Assembly (NCBI GenBank): GCA_949825045.1
Contig: OX463813.1
Location: 496,001 to 560,000 of the forward strand
Length of the DNA stretch: 64,000 nt
Source: Argyresthia goedartella
Lineage: Eukaryota > Arthropoda > Insecta > Lepidoptera > Argyresthiidae
Reading direction: 5' to 3'
Positions 29,238 through 39,531 of this stretch are shown in pieces. A program made the position numbers and the translations under genes. The notes below the pieces were generated by a model. It was given only the letters and a program-made list of their open reading frames with translations, was not told where the DNA came from and did not search any database. The number at the start of each line of letters is the position of its first letter. Positions within the stretch are counted from its first letter, which is position 1.

Positions 29238-29649
29238 CTAGAATACAAATTTCAGGACGTCAATACAATTTAAGCTAGTAAAATGCATTGCGATTTTGAA
29301 CCTACGCCATGGAATTATAGACTAGAACCTATAAAAAAAAATGTGTCATCAATAGATGACGCTGGTTGATCTGGTACTAATGATATAAAACTTCTGATGA
29401 TTCAAATTTCATGACGTCAATACAATACATTAAAGATAATTCTAATGTTACTTATATCACTGGTGATGGTGCCGACTCAGCAAAGGAGGCAGGGGACACC
29501 TCGTCAAAATGCAACACCGCTCCCAGGGGATCCCAAACACGCTGGCGCCTTTTGTGGAGGGGTAACTCTAATGGGTCTCTATGTAGGGGTCCTTCACCCT
29601 CAATATTGCGACAGTAAAAACTGAAAGAACAAATTAAATATCTTGACCG

Positions 29650-29837
29650 ATATTCAGGGCCTAATTAAAAACATGAGAAGACATCCTTGATTTTCAGTGC
29701 TAAACTAGTGACGTATATCCGGTCCGTCCGTTCCCGCCCGGATGTTCGGTTAAGCCGCGTGGTGCCTTGTTTGCGCGCGCGCCCCACCACACCACCGAGG
29801 CAGTTCGGATTGTTGAATTCGAATTTAGCTTCATTGG
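29650..29837 (+). repeat. DIRS left inverted terminal repeat
   Basis: 188 bp starting ATATTCAGGGCCTAATTAAA, matching the reverse complement of 34739-34926 with a single mismatch that I can find (C/T in TTAAGCCGCGTGG). It includes the GC-rich GCGCGCGCGCCCC. A further unique 17 bp (29633-29649) lies outside it and is matched only in the internal complementary region. Confidence 0.93.
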
Positions 29838-30027
29838 CGTCTTGATTTTCGCACGGCACAGTCGCTGCTCAGCTCCTGAGTACGGTCTGCCGAAAATCTA
29901 TACATCGTGACGTGAGAACTCTTTTGCATATTATAACCAACTGTTCGTTAAAGAATTTCTTAGTATTTTCTGATTTATTGCAGGCAAATAAAAAATACCT
30001 AACGGTGTGACCGTTCGTTTGTGTAAA

Positions 30028-31190
30028 ATGGAGCAAGAAACCCCGGAGGTTCCGTCCAGTGTGGAGCACGTGGCGGCTCAAGGATAAAGGCAAGAAAAGG
30101 CGGAAACCGGTGAGCTCTTCGGACTCCGACAATTCTAGTTCGTCCTCGTCGAGTTTCTCGGAAAGCGACGATCGCAGGAAGCGGTACCGACGGCGCAAAC
30201 GCATCAAGGAACGTAAGTTCGATCTTCTTTTTAACGAGATTAAAGATCTTAAAAGTCAACTTGCTGCTACACAGGAATTTCACGAATATGATTGTGAACC
30301 ACGGCATGACTTGATTGACCCTAATGTTAGTGGAGACCTCTACGAAAGTCACGTTGAGGAGTCCGAGCCCGCCAACATTGACTCGGCTTTCGAGGTCGAT
30401 CTTAACATTTTTACTGGTATAAAAACCAAAGAGCCCGCTGTACCGCAGGCGTCTCCCGAACTAACACAACAATTAAAATATTTGCAGCGATTCAATAGCC
30501 AGGACTGGATTAACGTCCGATATGCCGACGTCCAAAAAGACTATTTATTTGCGCCGGGTTGCACTAATATTGAAGCTAATGACGAGATAAAGAGGTATGA
30601 TACCTCCAAATCTACCTTAAACATGGAAATGGCTTTTGCCGGCATTTCCTATGCATTGCTCAAACAGCGCGAACGCGCTTTTGAGTGAATTACAAGCCTT
30701 TCTAGCCTGGGCGCATCAGGTCGAAAACCTACGATTTGACGATATCCATACAAAACTCAAAGAAATGTTGGCCAATGGTGAGTATAGCAAGATTTCAAAC
30801 GACGCTCTCCAGCTCGTCTGTGGACACCGGGCTGAACTTATTCAATATCGCAGAGAAGGCATACTCTCATCAGAAAAAGACCAGTACCACGAAAATACAC
30901 TACGCAAAATTGCGCCGTCAGGTTCTCATCTATTTGAAGCCGACAAATTTAATGCTTTATTGGAAAAAGCGGGTGGAGTTAAAAATGTGTTTTGAGTGGA
31001 AGGAAAGTCTCGCTACAATACTGCGCCACAGTACGAGCCTTCCACTTCTACCCGCAGTCAGACGCAGAAACAGACCGCAACTTATAACAATCGCGCGCAA
31101 TATCATAATCAAAGCCAGTATCATACTTCGGCCCGAGGCAGGATAAATAATAATTCGATTCGCGGGCGAGGCGCGCGGGGTTCACGCGGC
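30028..31190 (+). pseudogene. DIRS gag-like region
   Basis: Starts at ATG 30028 (MEQETPEVPSSVEHVA) but shifts frame within 20 codons into a Lys/Ser-rich stretch (KRRKPVSSSDSDNSSSSSSS), then YLQRFNSQDWINVRYADVQK. A second shift near 30670 leads to LLSELQAFLAWAHQVENLRF and LQLVCGHRAELIQYRREGIL, then a stop (30993) and a Gln/Arg/Gly-rich tail (RGRGARGSRGHG). The order, Ser/acidic N-terminus, helical core and RG-rich tail, suits the DIRS nucleocapsid-like protein. Assignment is mainly by position. Confidence 0.65.
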
Positions 31191-31191
31191 C

Positions 31192-33182
31192 ATGGTCTAC
31201 CCGACAGGTCAGGAAGGGATTATCAACCCAGACGTTCTCCCTCATCCCACCGGGATAGGAGACACCAAACCCATAAACGAAAATATTTACTATGCCATGC
31301 ACATGCATGCAAAATTTCACGCCGGACAACTCCGCATGTACTACGATCGTTGGAAACAGTTGGGAGCTCCCACATACATTCTAAAAATTATAAAAGGATG
31401 CCGCATTCCTTTTGTGTTGAAACCACCATTGCACATTCCAAACAGTCGCAGTGTGAAAACACCAGAATCAGAACAAATGTCGAAAATAATGAAAAACATG
31501 ATCTCGCAGGGTATGCTAGAAAAGGTGCGCCCATCGCCCAGCTTTATTTCCCCGATATTCCTGCGCCCCAAGAGCGACGGCACATGGAGGCCCATATTCA
31601 ACTTAAAAAATCTGAACCAATACGTCAACACTCGACTTTTCAGACTAATAAATGTTCATCGGGTAACGGATTTTCTACAACCAAAGGATTGGTTGGGCAA
31701 AGTGGACATTCACCAGGCATACTTCCATGTCCCTGTATTCGAAAGCCACAGAAGGTTTCTCCGCCTTCTGTACGGCGACAAAAACCCACAAATACTGGAA
31801 ATGACGTGCCTACCCTTCGGCCTTTGTTCAGCACCGAGAATATTCGCCTCAATTACCAACTGGATAGCACAATACCTCCGCGATCACGGTATCCGGATCA
31901 TCGTGTATCTCGACGATTTTATGCTGGCTCATCAAAACAAAGCCACTCTCATAAATCAAGTGTCGTTGACACTGAACACGCTCGCCCACCTAGGCTGGCA
32001 AGTGAACACAGACAAATCTGTTTGCAACCCACAGAAGGCAGTGGAATACCTAGGCATTGTGTGGAACACATGGCAGAACGCGAAATACATTCATCAGAGG
32101 TAAATAGCAAAAATACATTGCACGGTATCCAAAATCTTGACAACACGGACAACGTCCGTCAAAGAGTTACAAGGTCTCATTGGCCTGCTGAACTTTGCAA
32201 GTTTTGCTGTACCGAGGGGTCGTCTAAATTACCGGTATTTACAGTTACAGGCCAACAAGGCCTTGAAACTAAAGATGACCAAAACCTTTCCTCTAGTTGC
32301 GAAAGCCCTAGTCGAGTTGGAATGGTGGCAGTTGAATTGTCGGAAGAGTACTCTACTTCATGTCCCACTATCGTCTCATTACCTAACAACAGATGCCAGC
32401 GACATCGGCTGGGGGCCAAATTAAACGAAATCTCAATAACAGGTTCATGGCTACCCTCACAGCAGAACCTTCATTGCAACTACAAGGAGATGTTGGCCAT
32501 ATTAAATATTTTACGCCATCATTGTCAGCTCCTGAGCTCACAGTCACTGCTAATACAGTGCGACAACAAAACTGTCGTCTCTTATCTAAGAAAAGAGGGA
32601 GGGGCGAAATCTATAGCCCTTACGGAGCTGGCAATGAAAGTGCTACAAGTACTGGACCAAAACAACATTCACATGTCCATCTATCACATAGCAGGGAACT
32701 ACAACTGCGAAGCAGACCATTTATCACGTCTCAAAGACCCACCAGAATGGAATCTCCTGTCAAACATAACAAATGTCGTGTTTGCCAAGTGGGGAACCCC
32801 CGTAATCGATCTTTTTGCTTCCAGGAGAGCTCATGTGGTTCCAACGTACTGTACACTGGACAGAACCGACAACCAGGCGAGCATGTACGATGCTCTAGGC
32901 AGCAAGTGGGATTTCATGTTGGCATGGCTGTTCCCGCCGCCTTATCTCATTACCAGAGTATTGACGCACTTAAACAATGCACTGGGTGTGTACCTGATCG
33001 TAGCCCCGAGATGGCACAAAGTTTACTGGAGACCAGACCTGAAGAGCCGCGCATTGTCACCCCCATTCACGATAAGGAACCTGTCGCAGGTCCTAGTCGA
33101 CATAACGACGGGACGTCCGCCCCCCAACATATCGGAGATGACGCTGGAGATATGGAGATGTGGGGTTGGCAAGAACACCTAA
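31192..33182 (+). pseudogene. DIRS reverse transcriptase and RNase H
   Basis: Frame 31192-32424 holds the RT: PSFISPIFLRPKSDGTWRPI, LGKVDIHQAYFHVPVF (first Asp), LPFGLCSAPRIFASITN and IIVYLDDFMLAHQNK (catalytic YLDD). A TAA at 32101-32103 interrupts it before ELQGLIGLLNFA. RNase H starts with LTTDASDIGWGPN; a one-base shift then moves the frame to 32425-33182 (EMLAILNILRHHC, LLIQCDNKTVVSYLRKEGG, YNCEADHLSRL), followed by the C-terminal DIRS region (VIDLFASRRAHVVPTYC). The long frame that overlaps from 30996 is real only after about 32425. Confidence 0.88.
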
Positions 33183-34135
33183 GTGACTGGAGCGAGGAAC
33201 AAAAAGCTCTGCTCCGTTCGAGCTGGCGTGAATCCACTCTTAGAACGTATAAACCAGCTTGGACCCGTTGGCGAAACTGGGCCATAACTCACAAGGTACA
33301 TACACATAAACCTACAGGCTCAGACCTGGCCCGATTCCTCACTGATCTACATCAAAAAGAAGGCCTTTCATACAGCACTATCCTTTTTCATAAATCTGTA
33401 GTGTCTACTCTTTGTGATCCCAGTGAAAGTAATAAGCTAAGCTCACATACACTTGTAAAACAAGTCCTAAAGTCCATTGGGTTAGCCAAGCCTAAACCTA
33501 TCAAAGCCCCCATCTGGGATATAGACACCCTTGTAAACCATCTTTCTAAAAGAACTTGCAATTCATCAAGTTTATTTGCCACCTCTCAAAGAGCGGCTGC
33601 TTTACTCCTACTATGCTCGGGTAGACGTGTACACGATTTAACTTTACTTACCGTTACTCAGGAACACTGTATTATTTCAGATGACAGCGTAATCTTATGG
33701 CCATCTTTTGGCTCCAAAACTGACTCCATTACCCATCAACAATCGGGATGGAAGCTAAATAAGAATAAGGACAAGTCACTGGATCCTATCTACTGGATAC
33801 GCCGCCTCATTGAGTTGGGAAAACCCAGGCGAATTGCTGCTAAGTGCGATAATCTGTTTGTGAGTACTACAGGCGACCCCAAAGCTGCTACACGTACAAT
33901 CATAGGGGGCTGGCTGAAGAAACTACTTCAAGATGCAAACATCAATGCTACGCCTGGCAGTTTCAGATCAGCTGTTGCATCCAAAAACTGGATCGAACAC
34001 TTTCCCATTGATGACCTACTATCCCGAGGCAACTGGAAGTCTGCTAAAACCATCCAAATTTTTTATCAAAGAGAAGTAAAATCTGGAGATAGAAGAGAGT
34101 CATTGATTACGAACCTATTCTCCCCTGTCGAGTAA
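33085..34135 (+). CDS. DIRS tyrosine recombinase
   Basis: The last 350 codons of an open frame that overlaps the RNase H end in another frame. SAM-like N-terminal region (STLRTYKPAWTRWRNWAITH), then the catalytic domain: LLLLCSGRRVHDLTLLTVTQ (first Arg), TPGSFRSAVASKNW (the HxxR box, with Ser in place of His), GNWKSAKTIQIFYQRE (Trp box and nucleophile Tyr). It would integrate the circular DNA by recombination. It has no internal stop. The His to Ser change may be normal for this subgroup; I cannot judge. Confidence 0.85.
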
Positions 34136-34600
34136 GTAAGACAATTATGTATTGTTCAATACTTTATTCCAAAGTTTGATTTATATTTGCTGATTTAAGT
34201 ATGTAATACCTACGCAATTTATTTACTGGTTTGGTACCATTTCTACGCAGGTTCTATCAAGATGAATAATAATACCTGTTTATAAGTTACAAGTTAATTT
34301 TATTTCCTTAAACCACACTAATCACCTCATCTTAACAGAAAGCAATACAGAACAGATACAATAATGTCATAAGTCATAGTACCTAACCTACATACAGTAC
34401 ATGTAAACTTTAGGTTTCTTCCTAAGGGATCATCGATCAGTCCGAATAAATTATAGATAGACACTTACTTGTTTATCACAATACCTGAGTCATTCATAAT
34501 TTCTGTATGTCACAACATAAACATACCTACTTTTATTTAAATATGTATGTTTACGAATCACATTAGCGTCCACCAACACCAGGCGATATCAAACACGTCT
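34136..34600. other. DIRS 3' non-coding region
   Basis: AT-rich sequence between the recombinase stop and the internal complementary region; I see no ORF or structure in it. Confidence 0.5.
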
Positions 34601-34712
34601 CTCATGTTTTTAATTAGGCCCTGAATATCGGTCAAGATATTTAATAAAGACGTTTCACCTGAAAATAAAACGTTTATTAAAAACTTACCATATTCAGGGC
34701 CTAATATTTTTT
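34601..34712. repeat. DIRS internal complementary region
   Basis: 34601-34645 is the exact reverse complement of the element's left extremity (29633-29677, 45 of 45). 34646-34712 is the reverse complement of the right extremity (about 34911-34968) with about four mismatches. The segment therefore mirrors the junction that would form if the two outer ends were joined, as required by the DIRS1 replication model in which it templates completion of the ends. Confidence 0.92.
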
Positions 34713-34738
34713 AAATCTGCCTGGTGGACATGAGAGAT

Positions 34739-34926
34739 CCAATGAAGCTAAATTCGAATTCAACAATCCGAACTGCCTCGGTGGTGTGGTGGGGCGCGCG
34801 CGCAAACAAGGCACCACGCAGCTTAACCGAACATCCGGGCGGGAACGGACGGACCGGATATACGTCACTAGTTTAGCACTGAAAATCAAGGATGTCTTCT
34901 CATGTTTTTAATTAGGCCCTGAATAT
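34739..34926 (-). repeat. DIRS right inverted terminal repeat
   Basis: 188 bp, inverted copy of 29650-29837. Outside it the element continues to about 34968 with a unique extension (AATAAACGTTTTATTTTCAG) matched only in the internal complementary region. Confidence 0.93.
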
Positions 34927-34974
34927 GGTAACTATTTAATAAACGTTTTATTTTCAGGTAAAACGTCTCTATTT

Positions 34975-35240
34975 TTAACCAATTATTACTAGCCTTCTAT
35001 ATCCCACTGCTGGGCAAAGGCCTCTCCCCCCCTCTTTTTCACTCTATTCGATCCTGAGCGGTCACCCTTTAGCTAGTCCTTATCCCATTGACCCAACTCA
35101 TCACTCCATTTCTTCTTGGGTCGGCCACGCTTTCTGTTTGCAAATTTAGAACAAAACAAAATAAAATGGAACACTATAAAGATAAAGAAAAATAAAATTT
35201 AAACAAATCGGTTAAGTGCGGCTCGGACTCGCTAGGTATC
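34975..35240. repeat. Dispersed repeat fragments
   Basis: CCCACTGCTGGGCAAAGGCC near 35008 and TCTTCTTGGGTCGGCCACGC near 35117 are phrases I associate with very common lepidopteran repeats. Immediately after, 35209-35232 resembles the edge of the repeat at 3576 (GTGCGGCTCGGACTCGC). Class unknown. Confidence 0.5.
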
Positions 35241-36679
35241 ACCGTATCACCATCCGATTGATTATAAATTAAATCGTTATAAATACATTACCGCTTCTGG
35301 GATTCTGCTACTTCCACCTGCGCCATCCTGCCCCTGCCCCTTACTGCGCGAGTTCTCACGCCGCGGCGAGCCCGGCGAGCCGGCTCCACCTGCACTCCGC
35401 TCCTCCCTCCGCCGCGATCCTGGCTCGGCGAGCCGGCGGAGACGCGGAAGAAAGACACGGCTCCATACTCGGCTCGTCGTCCACGTCCCTAGACAGCCCT
35501 GCTACCGCATCCTGTACTCCCCCTCTTTCCCCCCCTCTTTCTGTCCCTCTTCTTCCACCTTTTCCTCCACCTCGCCCCTGCTGTCCTCTTACCATAGTCA
35601 CTAAACTGTTAAAAGCAGAAAAAAAGCATGGGAAAAGTGTTAAAAAGCGTTAGAACAAACCAGCCACAGACAGACAGACAGATAGAACAGAACGTTTGAG
35701 AGCAAACCAACATTGAAAAAAATAAATGTTATTTTTTTTAGAGCAAGGCGACTTAATTTAAAAACGGTGCGTCTCCCATCATCTAGTCATAGGACCTTTT
35801 TTGCTGCCCAATATCAGCCCCGTCCATTGCCAACAAAAAAATATAAAGAAAAAAAAAACTCGATAAACAGTAAAAAGTGAAAAAAACCTCGACAAACACA
35901 AAAACCTATGTCACATGCACATTCACAAAACATTCAACTCCAAAATGCAAACCAATTTGTAGATCTAATCAAAATCAAGAATCCCGAAATTCATACACAC
36001 GGGCGTATCCATACTATCGTAGCCTCGCCCACCGGCCGCCATTTTGGCTAAAAGATGCCACTTGCTTAGCGGTTTCCTGAGACCGGACAATATTTCAAGA
36101 TTTTCGATTGATGATTGCAGCTCTCAGATACGATTGAGGCACATACTTATTGTTTCTGCTTTGAGTTTATGAATCAATGCTATGAATTTAATAACATTTC
36201 ACCCGTAAATTGAAAAAAATAAGTCATAAATCGTGTCTTGTCGGAAACAGCAAGGCGGAATTTTTCCGCCGTACAAGTTTAGGTCATCGATATTATGACA
36301 AACCCCAGTGAAAACAACGTGCAGGAGTAATTATAAATGCTAATTACTTACAGTTCTGTCCTTTTTTAATAAAACACTACGCAAATCACTCAAAACGTAG
36401 GCTCGAGAGTCGGTGAACGAATGATGCAACTTCACGCAACAAGTGCACTCTCGCAACGTTCGATTCCTTGAATGTTTCCTATGATTGAATACGGTCTGAA
36501 GTGTTTAATACCTGTCTCACTTCATTACGTTACGAATTAATATCACTGTCCTTGTCACACCGCTCCCTGTAGTAAGAAATTCATGCCTATGTAGGCCATT
36601 TGTTCGCCGGTCTCTGGAGACCGGGCAGCCATTGCGCATTTTTCAAAATCGGTTTCTAGAGACCGGCAAGCAAGTCAGG
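35241..36679. other. pB2 right-hand non-coding region with a GC-rich block
   Basis: No coding region recognised. 35330-35590 is strongly GC-rich (GCCGCGGCGAGCCCGGCGAG) in an AT-rich setting and then Pyr-rich. 36600-36679 carries the subterminal palindromes of pB2. The rest is AT-rich and featureless to my eye. Confidence 0.45.
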
Positions 36680-37525
36680 CCAAGTTCTGGAACTTATGTA
36701 GGCTCCAGGTTTGTTTTTGATATAAATAATTTGACGATTTTTGTATACATATGTAAGTTCCGTCACAGATGACAATAGGATTATGTTCCTCTGTTCCAAA
36801 TAAGCCTTGGGGTATTAATAGATTTCGGGAACTGTGGCTGGCTCTTGTTAAATGATTTATCCCTAAATGTATGGGAACACAATGATCAGTTAAACAGGTC
36901 CTAACTTTTTTATATAATTTTATCACAGTTCCCTTTTCCAGTAAAAATAGACGACTTATTCTAACAATTGGTTTACATGTTCTTAATCTTACTAAATAAA
37001 GGCCTAATGCAGTTTGTGCTTTTTTGCACAGTGTTCTTAGAGGTGGTACGCTGTTGTACAGAGCAAAAAGTTCACTGTAGACAGCCCTGTCCAATAGTGG
37101 CACAAGCTGTCACTAGTATTTTCAATTTCTTCGAAGTTGAGCGTACTTGTTGTGGAAATAGTTGATAACAAATGCAACATACTTTTTATCTGGCTGTTGT
37201 TAAAATGATTAATAAACTCATCATTATCAAGAAATTCCCAATTATAATTCATGGAATTATGTACACAAACTCTAGAGTTTTCAGTTAGAAATAGCTTCTG
37301 GTCCTTCAAAATTGCTCTTTTTAAGAATCCGGGAACCCGTTGACGTTCCTCACTGTCACATCCTGGTACAAAACAGTGATTCGGTGTGTCTGAATTCCGT
37401 CTGTAATTCGTCAACTGAATTTCCCCTTGTACAGCTTGCACATTTGGTACTCCAACATTTCCAGCCCAGGAATCTGACTCTGAACTAGGAAGTTCCCAGC
37501 TTGAAGGTCCTGGGGATGAATTCAC
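36680..37525 (-). pseudogene. PIF/Harbinger transposase, N-terminal part
   Basis: Frame 37525-37100 reads CFVPGCDSEERQRVPGFLKR, DQKLFLTENSRVCVHN, a Cys/His DNA-binding-like N-terminus seen in some Harbinger transposases. A one-base shift near 37095 leads to LDRAVYSELFALYNSVPPLR, INHLTRASHSSRNLLIPQGL and NPIVICDGTYICIQKSSNYL, containing the first catalytic Asp (CDGTYI). The frame is cut at 36680 by pB2 and resumes at 25997. No ATG is visible at the 5' end of the open frame. Confidence 0.82.
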
Positions 37526-37936
37526 CTCAACTTATTGTAGAGCAGGATACTCAGGTTCAGTTAACAAGGGTTCCACAGTTACCACTGGAGGAATCTCGAA
37601 TATTTGTGGTTGCATGGGAGGACGATTTTTATGGGCTTGCAACCAGAAAGGACGGCAAACCCAAGCTTCTTCAGAAACCTGAAAAGAAAATATCTTTTTA
37701 ACAATAGTAATAATGCAGCTTTCTATCAGTGATATATTTAAAGAAAGGCTTTTTTCCTTGGGGGTAGTCAGACCAACATCAACAAAAATTTGTGTCTTCT
37801 ATAGTTTATTAAATTAATATTAAATTCTCCTATTAAATGCCAGATATTATTAGTTAAATTCAAGCCTGAACCTATCATTACACTGGATAAATTATTTACT
37901 CTCACCCGGATCATATTCACACAATTTCACAACACC
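37526..37936. other. No gene seen
   Basis: Between the Harbinger 5' end and the ORF1p-like gene. It may include the 5' exon or terminus of the Harbinger element; I could not identify a terminal inverted repeat. Confidence 0.4.
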
Positions 37937-37939
37937 AAC

Positions 37940-38994
37940 ATGGACTTGTATACAAAGCTGGACAAGATTGCTGAAACCTTCAATACCCGGATGTCGCAGT
38001 ATGAAAAAGAGTTGCGGGAGGGCTCCACCATGTCGATGTCCAGCAGCCCTCCTGATCTCAGCACCATCAGCAGCGAGTTCATGGAGTTCAGGGCCTTTAC
38101 TTGGAACTACCTCAACATGTTGCGCTCGCAATTGGAGCTGCTACTTGTGGGTCAGGACAGGCTTGAGATGGGGAGTAGGCGGAAGGTGCTTCTGCTTCAT
38201 GGAGTGTCGGAGGGGGCAGAAGAACAGGCGGACGAAGTTGCTATAGCAGTATTATGCAACCAAATGAAGATGTCGCCGCAGTGTATGTCAGATATAAATG
38301 TTGTCCACAGACTTGGCCCCAAAGGAAAGGCATCAAAAGCCCGCCCTTTGCTTGTCAGGTTCAGGAGGCTTGGAAGGGCAAGACTTCCTTAAAGGGGATG
38401 AGGATCACTAGTTTTGTAATTATTTATTCCAGCTTATTAAATAAAAATAAATCATAATTGTATTAGTTAAGCACAACCTATTTTTAAAAGAGATCTAAAA
38501 ATCAATCTGTGGGAGTTTCTACGCCCTGCTTCTCCCACAGTGGTCCAATATAGAGAAGAGGCAAAAAATGACGTTTGCTAAGTATATGTAAATATCTACA
38601 GTAATAAAGTACTTTTGAGTTTGAGTTTGAGTTTATGACAGAGTTTCTCACTAAGTCCAGACACACTGTTTTTATGGCAGCCAGGAAACACTTTGGTGTG
38701 CAAAAATGTTGGACGACGGAGGGCAGGATGATTATATTACTCCCAGACAAGACCATGCGCAAGATGGAGTGTATGGCGGAACTGATGGAGTACACCAGCA
38801 AGTTTCCTCCTTCCACCCCTCAATCTGGGCGAGACGAGACGCCTGCCAAGCCGACCCCTGTTGTTGCTGCGCCCAAAGCTACTGCTGCGTCCTCGGTTGC
38901 TGCTCCCACGGCTGCTGCAGCGTCGGGCATGGACAAACGTCCCCCCAGCAACAGGCGCAAAGGAGTGCCGCCGCCGCCAGGAGCCAAGAAGTAG
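37940..38994 (+). pseudogene. ORF1p-like nucleic-acid-binding protein, interrupted
   Basis: 37940-38392 encodes DLYTKLDKIAETFNTRMSQY (coiled-coil-like), FMEFRAFTWNYLNMLRSQLE, and KVLLLHGVSEG, INVVHRLGPKGKASKARPLL, an RRM-like fold similar to LINE ORF1p/transposase-22. A frameshift falls near 38370. After the insertion, 38636-38994 continues TEFLTKSRHTVFMAARKHFG, VQKCWTTEGRMIILLPD and ends in an Ala/Pro-rich tail (NRRKGVPPPPGAKK). I recognise the type as a common lepidopteran repeat-encoded protein, but its parent element is uncertain. Confidence 0.65.
38416..38634. repeat. Insertion ending in a short hairpin repeat with GAGTTT tail
   Basis: It splits the ORF1p-like gene between MRIT and TEFLTK. 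The second half (38498-38634) contains CTGTGGGAG...CTCCCACAG, a hairpin, AATAAAGTAC and a (GAGTTT)n tail. Nearly the same unit occurs at 45898-46022. Hairpin plus simple tail fits a severely 5'-truncated LINE or a SINE; the LINE at 61177 ends with a similar hairpin (CTGTGGAG...CTCCACAG). Confidence 0.65.
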
Positions 38995-39241
38995 GTCGCT
39001 ACGTCACATTTCCCCGAAAAACTGCAGTTTTTCAGGCAGCAGTGCCCGAAGTGTTCTCCTTATTTGTGCGGATTATAAGGACTTTCTTGTTTTAGCATGT
39101 AGGTAGGTTTATAATTTATTATGTTTATTCAATAACGCTCATTCTTACAAAAAATTATTGACTTCATATCAATAAAATTTATAGCTCAAAACAACAAATC
39201 TCTAAATGTCATGTGTCAATCACAGATTAATAATATATTTA
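38995..39241. other. Spacer without a gene
   Basis: AT-rich sequence up to the TA target of the Tc1/mariner-type element. Nothing recognised. Confidence 0.4.
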
Positions 39242-39275
39242 CTCTATTTCATATACCATGGCCCGATGCACTTGA
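39242..39275 (+). repeat. Left terminal inverted repeat
   Basis: Starts CTCTATTTCATATACCATGG and ends GATGCACTTGA. Pairs with 41053-41087. Confidence 0.88.
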
Positions 39276-39531
39276 AGCTTAACAATAGGGCTCATAATGT
39301 TTGCCTTTTGTTATCTAATTAGGAGCACTTCAAAATGGCACGCGTCGGTCCAACCTGCATGCAACTAAAGCGTGACTAAAACATTTTGGTTTATAAAAAA
39401 ATTGTGTCAATAAAATAATAACAATCAGCTTTAAGACTAACTTAATTTAATTACTTTAAAAACATGTACATTAATTATATAAAATATTTAACAATTTTAA
39501 ATATTTAAAGGCAAAAATTAATTATATACAT

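Larger units (their letters stand above)
29633..34968 (+). mobile_element. DIRS-type tyrosine-recombinase retrotransposon
   Basis: A 5.3-kb element with inverted terminal repeats, a gag-like region, reverse transcriptase plus RNase H, and a tyrosine recombinase instead of an integrase. Near its right end is an internal complementary region matching both outer ends. That layout is diagnostic of DIRS1-like elements, which circularise and integrate by recombination without target duplications. Several stops and frameshifts show that this copy is dead, but its ends are intact. It lies in the 5' part of pB2. Confidence 0.93.
25998..36679 (-). mobile_element. piggyBac-like transposon pB2, inserted in the Harbinger gene
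   Basis: Its boundaries are set by the interrupted Harbinger frame. The left end follows TTAA and reads CCCTTCCCTGGCTTGAAGCG; the right end, inverted, reads CCTGACTTGCTTGCCGGTCT, so the ends share CCTGRCTTG but the right end lacks the outer few bases and its TTAA. Near the right end are palindromes such as CCGGTCTCTGGAGACCGG (36607-36624), a pattern like pB1. The minus-strand transposase is at 26883-29237. A LINE tail (28075-28639) and a DIRS element (29633-34968) are nested inside. The 26000-26880 stretch is 3' non-coding with a GC-rich patch near 26055. Confidence 0.75.

Noticed and set aside
28804..29241. Plus-strand 145-codon Pro/Gln-rich ORF
   Set aside because: Antisense to the acidic N-terminus of the pB2 transposase.
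30996..32424. First two thirds of the 728-codon plus-strand frame
   Set aside because: Up to about 32425 the RT motifs are in another frame (31192-32424); this frame is only genuine for the RG-rich gag tail at its start and the RNase H end.
29633..34968. Interpretation as a foldback DNA transposon because of the long inverted repeats
   Set aside because: RT, RNase H and a tyrosine recombinase, plus the internal complementary region, identify a DIRS element.
35356..35601. Gly/Arg-rich minus-strand ORF
   Set aside because: An artefact of the GC-rich block; low complexity and no start context or homology that I can see.
36605..36626. Regulatory operator from the palindrome CCGGTCTCTGGAGACCGG
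   Set aside because: Similar palindromes recur near the ends of both piggyBac-like elements, so a subterminal transposase-binding motif is more likely.
37940..38994. Active host gene encoding a coiled-coil protein
   Set aside because: It is frameshifted and split by a repeat, and resembles repeat-encoded ORF1p-like proteins.
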